A DNA stretch of 64,000 bases from Deinandra increscens subsp. villosa. Lineage: Eukaryota > Streptophyta > Magnoliopsida > Asterales > Asteraceae. A program made the position numbers and the translations under genes. Below the pieces are notes generated by a model that did no database searches, was not told the DNA's origin, and saw only the letters and a program-made list of their open reading frames with translations. The stretch is taken from NCBI GenBank assembly GCA_039602395.1, contig JBCNJP010000025.1:40712922-40776921 (forward strand), in the 5' to 3' direction. Of this stretch, positions 19,518-28,639 are shown piece after piece; within the stretch, counting starts at the first letter, position 1; each line of letters starts with the position of its first letter.

Positions 19518-20753
19518 GAATCCCATTGGGAATCTCGGGCAGAATCCCAAGGATCCTCGCTGTCTAAATATCCCAAGGTACGTATACTAATTCTATTTCA
19601 ATTAACTCTCAATATTTTGTGATGAGTTACTGACTTAAGCATCGGAGTGGTGTTAGCTAGGCTAACACCCACCCCTCACCAAGCGTTAAGTGTTTTGCAG
19701 ATTTTGAGAATCCTAGAGAATTTTGGGTATATCCCCAGTTAGAGGTTGGCCACCTCTCCTACGTTTAAGGTATCCTGCATACCTTCTAAGGTTTGAGAGG
19801 CTGACTCCTCTCCTAAGTTTGGGTAATCGCCAGTAGCGCACGACCCTCGCCAGTAGCGCACGTTGTCCCCCGGTATGCTCAAGGTGGCCGGACCAGTCCA
19901 CTCCAGGGGTGGCTGACAATCTTGTCACTGGAGGCTGCCGGGCGGATTCTCAAGGTTTATAACACTGACGTGTTATCTAAGGTTTTGGCATTTTCATGTC
20001 ACATACGAATGGGCTTGTCCCCAGTTTTGGCTTAGTCCCAAGAATCCCGGGCTTGTCCCCAGTTTTGGCTTAGTCCCAAGAATCTCGGGCTTGTCCCCAG
20101 TTTTGGCTTAGTCCCAAGAATCCCGGGTTTATCCCCAGTTTATTTAACTTGTTTGCTTTCGAAAATGTCGGCTTCGGCCGGAGGCCAAGAAGCTTTTCAG
20201 AATTATTTCAGGTTTTGGAAGAAACTGAAGCAAGTACTGAGGAAACTGCGTTTAGGATTCCTACAAGAATCCCGATTCAGGTAGAAAAAGATATGATTAT
20301 TTGGAATTGGAAAATTGGCTAAGGTAAAACTCAAAGGTCAGTTTTCACTATTTAATCTAACTTGACATATTATTCGAATTTCAAATGGTCTTTCAGCATG
20401 CAAATCATTTTTTAAATATTTGATAAGTTTTTACAAATTAATTCTACCAATCAAAATTTCAATACAAAAGGCAATATGAGAAACCCAAAAGATACTGATA
20501 TTATTTATAGCCATGAAAGGTTGTGAGCTTCTCAAGCTTCGTCCTGAAAACCTCAGGATCCCTCCACTTGAGAAGCTCGAAGGTCAAAAGATTGTTTTTT
20601 TTTGGAATCCTGGTTTCGTCTTGTAAACACAAGATCCCTCCACCAGGATCCCCACCATTGTTGTTGTTTGCTACTTGTTCACTACAGGAAAAGAGAAATT
20701 GTTTCAACCACAAGAACCACCAAAAGAACCACCTAAAAACCTAAAAAGTGGGC
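19518..20753. other. element A spacer between pol and antisense gene
   Basis: Non-coding. It includes GCCAGTAGCGCACG twice (19,829-19,862), the 38-bp triple repeat at 20,009, and a T-run near 20,591. No sense-strand gene is supported. Confidence 0.7.
20009..20140 (+). repeat. 38-bp direct repeat, three copies plus a partial fourth
   Basis: A unit beginning GGGCTTGTCCCCAGTTTTGG and ending CCCAAGAATCCC is repeated three times head to tail, then a partial copy GGGTTTATCCCCAG. Element C at 6133 retains the end of one such unit. Short tandem repeats in this position are a known feature of Tat elements. Confidence 0.9.
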
Positions 20754-22449
20754 TCAGACCGTTGCAATGTCCTCATCGCCCACTGTCTTCTCCTCCTCCA
20801 CCGGCTTCACCACGTCCTCCAGTTTCTTGCCAGTTCCCAGCTCGATCACAAAAGCCCTTGTTGGGGCAACCGGAGAATCCGGAACCACCTTTGAGGAGCC
20901 ACCTTCGGTCCCATCCTTTCCTTCCCCATCACCATCTCCTCCCAGCGATTCCAAAACCAGCCTCCAGCCTGCGACATCCCAACCAGGTACCTGAAAGCCA
21001 GCCGCTTCAGCCTCTTCTGCCATTTGAATTTTGCATTCCAGGACGCTCCGGGCAGCCGAGAGTTGGCCGATTTCAGCATCAGCAGCCATTTTGGCTTCCA
21101 GGGCTTGACGCTGCTCAGTGAGCTTATGCTCATAGAGAAGGGTCTTACCCTTGGCAGTTTCAGCTTGGGCCTGAATCTTCTCGTTGGCTTCGGCGAGCTT
21201 CTTCTCCATGTCCATAGCTTGGAAGCTCAGCTTCTCAATACCCTGCACAAGTGGGAATCCTATTCAGTAGCAGCGACAGGTATAAAACTAACACAAATAT
21301 TACTTGAGCTTCTTACCAGGTTAATCATGGTCTGCATGGAGAGGATCTTATTGCTGACCTCAGAGGGAGCAAGACCTTCAAAGGATTCCAGGTACACCAC
21401 AGGAGCTGCTGGAGTTTCTGAGGCCTTCCTCTTCTTGGAAGCCGAAGCTTTTGGCCGGCTGACAGGTGGCTTGGAGACGGTAGGGTGCTCGAGCTGTTCC
21501 TTCTTAACTTTCAGGAGGCTGTCAAGATCCTTCAAGGAAAACGAGGCGCTGGATTTGGAAGCTGTAATCAGAAACAGGTTGTCAGTATCTGGGAAGCTCA
21601 TATAATCAAAAAAGTCAGAATCCTATGAAGGCTTACCAGACATGGCAGGAGTATGGTCGGCCGAATAACTGTTTTTCACTGGTTGTTGTTTCAAGAATCA
21701 GGGCTCTCTCGTTGGCTGGAATCCGGTAGATGGCTTCGAGCTTCTTGAAGTCAGGCTGCTTCTTGATGAGATTCTCAAACTTGGGCGCTGCAAGAAAGAA
21801 AACAACAAAGAAATTAACAATATGCAGAAAATTCAACGGAATAAACGTAAAACTTCAGTTTCCTACCCTTCTCAACCCACTTCGACGGTAACTCTGTCCC
21901 CCCAGGAATCGAGTCTCGTTTGACAAAGAAGAATCGCTTCTTCCAATCGTGATCGTTGTGGGAAGCTCGGGGAATCAACTGGGAATTGGAGGTACGAGCC
22001 TGAAGAACGAATCGGCTACAACCATGGGTTCTTAACTTGTAGGCTTCACAGATCTCAGGAATCCCGATGTCGAGATTCCTGGTTTGGTTCAACTGGTCCA
22101 GAGAATACAAGATTCTCCAGACCATCGGCATGGTTTGAGAGTAAGAAAGGCGGGTGGTCTTGAAGAACTGAGTGATAAGCTCCGGAAAAGGGAATGTCAT
22201 TCCGAGCGAGAATGGATAGTACATGAAGCAAACCCAGGTTGAAGAAACGAAATCAGACTTGACAAGGGAGCTGTAAGGTCGGAAAACAGTCTCCGGCGGA
22301 AAAATGCCGGAGTTTTTTAGATCGCGGATGTCGCCGTCGTCGAAAGTGCAACTTTCCTCCTCACAGGGGATAATATACCCCTGATCGTGGAAATCTTCGG
22401 CGACCGAAAGGCTTAATGAAGAAGAAGATCGAGTGTTTTTCTTGGCCAT
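20754..22449 (-). CDS. antisense four-exon gene of element A (putative gypsy-type transposon protein)
   Basis: Exons 22449-21867, 21787-21637, 21548-21317 and 21242-20754 (stop TGA) total 1455 nt, 484 codons, with no internal stop. All three introns (79, 88, 74 bp) have GT..AG borders and the phases agree. Exon 1 starts MAKKNTRSSSSLSLSVAE and carries STWVCFMYYPFSLGMTFPF...MPMVWRILYSLDQLN, the block of the PF04195-like plant family. Exon 2 has ENLIKKQPDFKKLEAIYRIP. Exon 3 has a basic patch SKKRKASE. Exon 4 is a long coiled coil (EKKLAEANEKIQAQAETA) with an acidic end. A TATA-like TTTAAATAGG lies upstream on this strand near 22,563. Tat elements carry such antisense genes; the role is unknown. 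The homologue in element B is decayed. Confidence 0.8.
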
Positions 22450-22696
22450 GGCCGAAAAACGCGAAGAAAATACGACGAAGAAGAAGAATAACTGACCTGG
22501 AATACCGGAGAAGCTCGAGAGGTTTTTGCGAAGAAGACGGTGATAATCTCGGAAAGTTACCTCCTATTTAAAGCAAAACATCACATCTCTTGGACGCCGA
22601 GAAAACAGTCACATCCTAACTGCTTTTACCGTCTACACGCCGTTAAAATGGCATCTTTTTGAATTTTAACAGCTGTCGAACTTATCCACAGCTGTT

Positions 22697-22713
22697 GAAA
22701 TTCAAGGGGCAAT
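22697..22713 (+). other. polypurine tract of element A
   Basis: GAAATTCAAGGGGCAAT directly precedes the TG of the 3' LTR. Elements B (AATTTGGGGGCAAT) and C (GAATTCAGGGGCAA) have the same purine core at the same place. Confidence 0.75.
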
Positions 22714-23353
22714 TGTTGAGGGTGTATTTTCAGGATGCTCACAGGAAGCTCAGACAGTGCAGGAATCCTATTGTCATCTGGGAATCTCGTACATTCAGGT
22801 ATCCTGATCATATCATTTTAACTAACCTTCATATTTTGCCACATGTCTATTTGACCAGGTATTACCGGAATCATCAACGACCTCCGAAACTTACGCTCCA
22901 GCTGAAGAAGATCGTGGACCAAGTGAACGGAGAGGCCTCTAACGGTCGAGTTAGTTGGACGATAGGATCCCGGGAATCCCGGAAAGTTAGTTATCATTGT
23001 ATTTGTTATATAAATCGAGGATTCGATCAGTAGCAACACACACAACGACACTCGCACACTGGTTTCTCATTACGAATTATTGTATCACTTAGCTCTGATC
23101 GATCAAACCTCCAACCCGTTGTAACAAATCGTTTGATAACTAATAACATTGACTTGGTGGCGGTTTCCAGCCGGCACCCGAGGTTTTTATCCAGGATTCC
23201 TAGAGGCAACTCAAAGGATTCTGGAGTTTTCCTCGCTAAAATCCTTGTGTTATCACCCTTACTTGGATTACTTATTCATTTGATCGTTAAGCACTCTACC
23301 TCACAATCTAAGTTTGGAATACAGGATTCCCGAGTGAATTTTTGACCAAAACA
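22714..23353 (+). repeat. 3' LTR of element A
   Basis: 640 bp, three substitutions from the 5' LTR. It ends CCAAAACA, then the GGAAC duplication. Confidence 0.97.
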
Positions 23354-23775
23354 GGAACCAAGGGTGTTTGGTTGTGCTTGATCGTAACCGGCTCAAAAGC
23401 GCGGGGGGGGGGGGGGGAGGGGAGGGCTGTTACGGTTTTTTTTTTTAAAAAGAGAGGAAAGAGATGGAGTTTTGGAGTGTTACTTGAATCAAGTATTTAG
23501 GTGTGGTGTGGGTGTGGTTGTTACGTGACCGAGAGGGAGAGAGTGAGAGGGGAGGGCCAGTCAAAGGGAGGGTGAAGGAGGGATGGTGATGAGGGTGGTT
23601 GGTCTAGGTAGGGTGGAGGTGGAGTGTGTAAATGGGTGAATGAACACTCCTGAGGGTGAGGGGGTGTAAGGTGGTGGTTGTGGTGCATGGGGGTGGGACC
23701 GGTTGTGCATGGGACGGCGATGAGGTGGTGACCGAAAGGTGGTGGCCAGCGGTGGTGGTCGAATGTCGGGGCTCG
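23354..23775 (-). mobile_element. fragment of gypsy LTR E (copy 1, right of element A)
   Basis: It starts with GGAAC and continues as at 24,983-25,383, with a poly-G run at about 23,403-23,417 and G-rich U3-like sequence. It ends at GGGGCTCG, where it abuts the second copy of the tandem duplication. A 61-codon ORF here (23,656) is a shadow of GGTGG-rich DNA. Confidence 0.75.
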
Positions 23776-25383
23776 GAGGTTAGAAGTTGCAGGGGTGATG
23801 GGATGTTACCCCACGACGTGGCGCAATGGATCCTTAATTAATGAACACGATCAAAACGGACGTGGATTAGACCCTAATTTGAAAATTTTCACAGCTGTAA
23901 GACTTATCTACAACTTGCGAAAATTTGGGGGCAATTGTTATGCCCTGAATTTTCGGCTGGTAATCCAGGGTATAGGTGTAGATTTAGGGCATGATTGACC
24001 CAGGAATCGTATGACCCAGAATTCAACAGGTAACGCTGAATGACCTTGAATGTATCAGGAGTAAGGTAATGTCCCAGGATGTCAACATAATCCAGGGAAG
24101 TTCATATTTATTTTATTTCTGTTATACGTTATTATGACCCAGGATGAGCATAATCCAAGGTCACCCTTATTGTACGAATGACCCAGCATGTGGAAATGAC
24201 CCTGCATGCTAGGATATTTGTTACTAATGCATTTTGTGTCTATATCTGATTAAGGACAGGTTGACAAAGTCTACCAACGGTCGAATGGGATGAGTTGGAG
24301 ACTTATTTCGCACGTGGTCAAAGGGTGTTAGCTGAAAACTCGGTCAACCAACTGAAATAGACGTTGAAGAGAAGATCCCTGGAATATCAGACAAGTTGTT
24401 GAAGAGCTAGGAGTATAAATAGGAAATTTAATCATTTCATTTAGCTCACTCGAGCTTTACACATTATATTCTCGTATTCAATTCTTTGTTTACTCACTGT
24501 ACTAAAACAATTTCGTGATCAATAAATTGGTAGCGTGTGTTTTTGCTACCCGGGGTTTTTATGCCGGCGGTGCCTTAGAGACATCTAAGGGCTAAGGGCT
24601 TTTCCCTAGAATCTACATTCAAGGTTTGATTTGTTATATCAACTTTCTTAATCGATTTCATAATTAAACTTACATTTTAACCCTGGATTCCGGCTTTTGT
24701 CCTTGGAATTCAGCTGTTGTACCAGGATTTTTGCAAATAGTTTTCGTATATTAATCCTAGGCACCAAACCTCACAATCTTATTTGGTTCAAATCTTACCA
24801 ATTTTTCTTAAGTAATTTTTAGCCAAAAAACTTGTAGATGCCTTTGATATCTTCTCCTTCCTTCTTGTTCCTTGGCCGAAAAATCTAGAGAGAGAGAGAG
24901 AGGGTGGTGGGAGCTCTTGAGTTTAGGGTTTGAAATGAGATGAAAGGGTTATAATGTGTATATATATGTGGGAAAAAGAAAGGGAACCAAGGGTGTTTGG
25001 TTGTGCTTGATCGTAACCGGCTCAAAAAGGGGGGGGGGGGTGTTACGGTTTTTTTTTAAAGAGAGGAAAGAGATGGAGTGTTGGAGTGTTACTTGAATCA
25101 AGTATTTAGGTGTGGTGTGGGTGTGGTTGTTACGTGACCGAGAGGGAGAGAGTGAGAGGGGAGGGCCAGTCAAAGGGAGGGTGAAGGAGGGATGGTGATG
25201 AGGGTGGTTGTCTAGGTAGGGTGGAGGTGGAGTGTGTAAATGGGTGAATGAACACTCCTGAGGGTGAGGGGGTGTAAGGTGGTGGTTGTGGTGCATGGGG
25301 GTGGGACCGGTTGTGCATGGGACGGCGTTGAGGTGGTGACCGAAAGGTGGTGGCCAGCGGTGGTGGTCGAATGTCGGGGCTCG
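23776..25383 (+). repeat. tandem duplication, copy 2 (uninterrupted)
   Basis: 1608 bp matching 11,761-12,935 joined to 23,359-23,775. The junction CTCG|GAGGTTAGAAG at 23,775/23,776 links the far end of copy 1 to the start of copy 2, as expected for a head-to-tail duplication. The site at 24,983-24,987 (GGAAC) is unoccupied here. Confidence 0.92.
23936..24830 (+). mobile_element. LTR of element B, copy 2 (complete length)
   Basis: It starts TGTTATGCCCTG directly after the polypurine tract AAATTTGGGGGCAAT and is 895 bp. It ends AGCCAAAAAA, where copy 1 has AGCCAAAACA, so the terminal CA is mutated here. TATA-like GAGTATAAATAGG lies near 24,410-24,422. Confidence 0.85.
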
Positions 25384-25988
25384 ATGGTCTGGTGATCGGG
25401 TTTCATGCAAAACATGCAAAGGGGGTGTGTTCGGTTTAAAAAAAACGAAACAAAATGATTCGATGCGGTTTTTATTGTGATCGAATGCGATTGACGAGTG
25501 AAAATAATCGTGAGCTTTGGTTTTGAAATTTTGACACGGGTGATGATTGGTGATAAAGTCTAGATAAAAATATTTTACTTTTATTAAAAACGTCATACAA
25601 CACGTTAAATAATTATTTAATGAAGACGGTTAAGTTTTTATACAAAATGGTTAATATTTTCTACGCGTTGGGTTTTCATGTAAATATTAGACGTCCGGGT
25701 TTACAAGTTTGTACGTATATATATAAATTTACTACAAAAGTGACGGAAATAATAAATAAAAATATCATTTTTATTTTATTTTATTATTGAAGTTCCATCA
25801 ATAACAACTATATTAATTTACTGTTTATGGTGGGTTGGTTATCGTTTTACCGTAGGGTCACGTCAAGACTATATAGAGGTTGACATAATACGTTATCCAA
25901 GTTAACAAACCTAGATTATATGCACATTTAACAGATAAGCACGTAATTAAACGATGTTTTAGACTTAGGAAACTTACGGGTTGTCACA
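24831..25988 (-). mobile_element. LTR of a different gypsy-like element (E), minus strand, disrupted by element B
   Basis: Read on the minus strand it starts TGTGACAACCCGTAAG at 25,988, a common opening of plant gypsy LTRs. A long U3 is followed by a TATA region (TATATATACACATTATAA, from about 24,970) and a leader with AAACCCTAAAC and (CT)n. It breaks off at 24,831 where the B LTR begins. The 215-codon minus-strand ORF across it is His/Pro-rich because the DNA is CCACC-rich; I do not regard it as a gene. No internal region of E is seen to the right, so a solo LTR is possible. Confidence 0.55.
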
Positions 25989-26368
25989 TGATGGTTGCCG
26001 ATTTAAAGTTGACCTAACAAAACAGAAGGAGAGATATGCTAGTATATCATGATCAAACTAAAAATGTGCCCATAGGCAGACCTATTACAGTGAAGACAAA
26101 GGGGTCGAGATTTCAGAAACGCTTCAAGTCTGCAGAAGAAAAGGGATTTAAGAGCAAAGGTAAAAAGAAACGTAGATGTCAAAATTATGGTCGTACTACG
26201 CACAATAGTCGTACTTGCCATAAACAAGCTTCTGATCCCATGGATGAAAGTGATGAAGATTCGGGTGATGAGGCTGATCATTAACAAGACGAAGATGATG
26301 ATGATGATGATGGAGATGATGAAGGATATGGAAAAGATGAAATTGTGAGTGATGATGAAGATGATTAA
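25989..26368 (+). pseudogene. C-terminal remnant of a FAR1-related / MULE-type protein
   Basis: The reading VYHDQTKNVPIGRPITVKTK is followed by a Lys-rich stretch and RRCQNYGRTTHNSRTCHK. It matches the C-terminal zinc knuckle (CX2CX4HX4C) of FAR1-related proteins and their Mutator-like relatives. The second Cys of the knuckle is Tyr (TAT at 26,186-26,188). A TAA at 26,282-26,284 interrupts a run of Asp/Glu that continues in the same frame to the stop at 26,366-26,368. In FAR1 family proteins this end follows the MULE transposase domain and SWIM zinc finger, neither of which is present. The rest was probably removed when LTR E inserted at 25,988. Confidence 0.6.
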
Positions 26369-26646
26369 GAATACGTAGGCGACGATGATTTGATTTGTTA
26401 CTAATTTTAATACAAATGCTGGTAAAATCATAGGATTGGTCTATGCTGGTTCAATTATATTGCTTAGTTTAATAATTTTTACATGTATCTCTGATATTAC
26501 ATCAATACGTGTAATATACCAAATGCTGCAATTTTTATCTTATGCTGGTTAATTTTATTATATTCCCTTTTATGTTATGATGGGTGATTTATCTTGCTCA
26601 GTTAATAGCTTTTATGTTATGCTGGTTCATTTTCGCATATACCTCT
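26369..26646. other. AT-rich spacer with repeated TATGCTGGTT words
   Basis: TATGCTGGTT occurs at about 26,441, 26,542 and 26,616, again as GCTGGTATAT at 27,253, and in complement (CCAGCATAA) at 29,440-29,480. No gene seen. Confidence 0.4.
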
Positions 26647-27247
26647 TGTTGAGGGTATATTTTCAGGATGCTCGCAGGAAGCTCATGTGGTTCAGGAATT
26701 CTATTACCGTCTGGGAATCCCACTCGTCCAGGTATCCTGATTTGTTTTATACGACTAACCCTTATAATTGCCACGTGTTTATTTGACCAGGTACCGTTGA
26801 AGTCATCAACTACCTCCAAGATTCAAGTTCCAGCTGAATGAGATCGTGGACCAAGTGAACGAAGAGGGCTCTAACGGTTGCATTATTTGGACGATAGGAT
26901 CCCAAGAATCTCGGATAGTTTGTTATTATTGTAATCCTTATATAATTGAGGATTCGATCGAATTAGGGACACAACAACACCGACGCACTTTAGCTCTGAT
27001 AGTTTACCATCATTGTAACACATACTGTCGAACGATCAAACCTCCAAAACACTTGTAATTCTTCATTTCGTATAAATAAAATTGCTAGGCAGGAGGCTCT
27101 TTAGGCCGGCTCCCGAGATTTTTTTGCTAGGATTCCTAGAGGCAACTCAAAGGATCCTGGATTTTTCCCTCGTTACATCCTTGTTTTCAACTTTACATTT
27201 CGAGCATATGGATTACAAGATTCGTTTGTGAATTTTTGACCAAAACA
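26647..27247 (+). mobile_element. solo LTR of the element A family
   Basis: TGTTGAGGGTATATTTTCAG...GAATTTTTGACCAAAACA, 601 bp, clearly homologous to the element A LTR but diverged. The flanking 5-mers CCTCT (26,642-26,646) and TCTCT (27,248-27,252) agree at four of five positions. No gag or pol flanks it, so it arose by LTR-LTR recombination. TATA: CTTATATAATTGAGG near 26,937. Confidence 0.88.
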
Positions 27248-27433
27248 TCTCTGCTGGTATATCATTACAAACAATACCATTTCAGAGATTTTCAATTCCA
27301 AATATAAAGCAGACATCATTTTATATTTATCAAAATCTGCTACAAAGTGCTTACATATATCCAGTAACAAAAAAAAAATACATAGATAAACCCATCATCA
27401 GGGTTTTTAACTTTGCTATTGCTTGTCACGTTA

Positions 27434-27748
27434 CATAAACCCATCATCAGGGTATGTCCACTTGTAGTCCTTAGAGTTCTAAGCATCGTCTTTTGCTTTG
27501 CTAATTGCTTGAATAAGCTTCCTATCAATGTTTTCTTGAGCAGCACAGTATTTTCTTGTTAATTATACCCATTCTATGTTGTTAGCCCTAGGTAAGCCAT
27601 CTCTTATGTTCATTGTCGTCATGTGATTTTCGTACACAGACTTACTTACCTGCTTAAGAGCATTTACCATTTTCATGTCGATTATCTTTGATTCTGGAAT
27701 GCATTTCTTCACTTTCCCCAACCATATCCTTTCATCTTGGGACGCCAT
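27434..27748 (-). pseudogene. small ORF of unknown family (broken)
   Basis: Starts MASQDERIWLGKVKKCIPES, 61 codons to a stop at 27,563. The sequence then continues coding-like (KYCAAQENIDRKLIQAISKA) with two further stops. A TATA box (27,829-27,838 on this strand) lies about 85 bp upstream of the ATG. No family recognised. It sits head-to-head with the small ORF at 28,123. Confidence 0.4.
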
Positions 27749-27828
27749 CTTCGATTGATGAGTTTTTTTTACTGTGTGTAATTATGTGAAGACAATGCGG
27801 GATTACTTTTGGGGTTTATGGGTTGTCT

Positions 27829-27838
27829 ATTTATATAG
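27829..27838 (-). promoter_or_regulatory. TATA box for the minus-strand small ORF
   Basis: TATATAAATA on the minus strand, followed by a pyrimidine-poor leader and ATG at 27,748. Confidence 0.45.
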
Positions 27839-28054
27839 TAAGGATGATGATGATAATTAGTCATGTATATTAATTTCTATTTTATCAAACCCGCGGGAAT
27901 GCGAATCCTTTTGGATGCAGTGTAATGATTACATTTGATGGTTAATTTATTTGTGTACGCTGTAATACGAAAGGTTTTGTAGTTTCCAAAGTAAACACTC
28001 GATTACCTTTTGCTTGTGGGATTTAATAGTTTTTATCTTCCCCATAAGAACCCC

Positions 28055-28062
28055 TATAAATA
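28055..28062 (+). promoter_or_regulatory. TATA box for the plus-strand small ORF
   Basis: TATAAATA about 60 bp before the ATG at 28,123. Together with the TATA at 27,829 it outlines a divergent promoter region of roughly 220 bp. Confidence 0.45.
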
Positions 28063-28122
28063 ATAGATATTTTTTCTCATTTTACATATATACTTTCTTA
28101 CTACTTTTTAATAAATTCTACT

Positions 28123-28447
28123 ATGGCTTCATCATCTAAGAAGTTCGAGAATCTGTGAAAAGAAGAGGTGAAGGATTTGATTCAAGAACAGATCAACAAT
28201 GAGAGTTTTTTTATAGGATGTGTTACTCATCAACATGAACAGAATCCATGTTGGTGTCATTGAGTTCTCTGCCATTGAGAATGAAATTATGCGACTATCG
28301 ATTTCCGAGGTTCGTGATGCTGCCATGTATTATTTACTTGACATGAACAAGACGGATCTGAAGACAGTGAAGCAAATTATGGAGGCTATATCAGTTGTTG
28401 AAGCATCGTTGAGTCTGAAGAAAAAGTTTATTAGGCAACTTGAGTAG
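28123..28447 (+). pseudogene. small ORF of unknown family (one nonsense codon, one frameshift)
   Basis: ATG opens MASSSKKFENL, then TGA, then KEEVKDLIQEQINNESFF in the same frame. A frameshift in a T-run (about 28,207) moves the reading into a longer frame with IEFSAIENEIMRLSISEVRD and SLKKKFIRQLE and a stop at 28,445. Length about 105 codons, mostly helical and charged. Not recognised. It pairs with the divergent ORF at 27,748, and both are broken. Confidence 0.4.
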
Positions 28448-28639
28448 TATTTTCTTTTTAACTATGTCCTTTTTGTTTTCATTTGTTTAATCCTAATTAT
28501 GTATCTTTTTTTTATCAATGGGTAATTTATTTCGAACTTTTAATATTTAGCACGCTATTTAAGAGTAGTTAGAATTTATAATACTAAAGATATAAAAGAA
28601 ATAATTTTTCCAGCAATATTGTTATAAGACCCAAACAAA

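Larger units (their letters stand above)
12936..23353 (+). mobile_element. full-length Tat-type Ty3/gypsy LTR retrotransposon (element A)
   Basis: 10,418 bp with two 640-bp LTRs (12,936-13,575 and 22,714-23,353) and a 5-bp duplication GGAAC. It has a primer site at 13,579, one gag-pol frame 13,662-19,517, an antisense spliced gene 22,449-20,754, and a polypurine tract before the 3' LTR. I count three substitutions between the LTRs. The second RNase H domain and the antisense gene place it in the Tat lineage. Two nonsense codons in gag-pol mean this copy could move only with proteins supplied by a sibling or by readthrough. Confidence 0.95.

Noticed and set aside
20523..21605. Plus-strand ORFs of up to 193 codons across 20,523-21,605
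   Set aside because: They are shadows of exons 3 and 4 of the element A antisense gene. They show no domain and cross its introns.
23401..23420. Poly-G runs near 23,403, 25,027 and 32,091 as regulatory G-quadruplex elements
   Set aside because: Homopolymer G runs of this kind vary by slippage and sequencing error. There is no conserved G4 spacing, and their lengths differ between the duplicated copies.
24949..25596. 215-codon minus-strand ORF rich in His and Pro
   Set aside because: It lies within an LTR-like sequence, is compositional (CCACC/CACCAT words), and overlaps U3 and the TATA region of LTR E.
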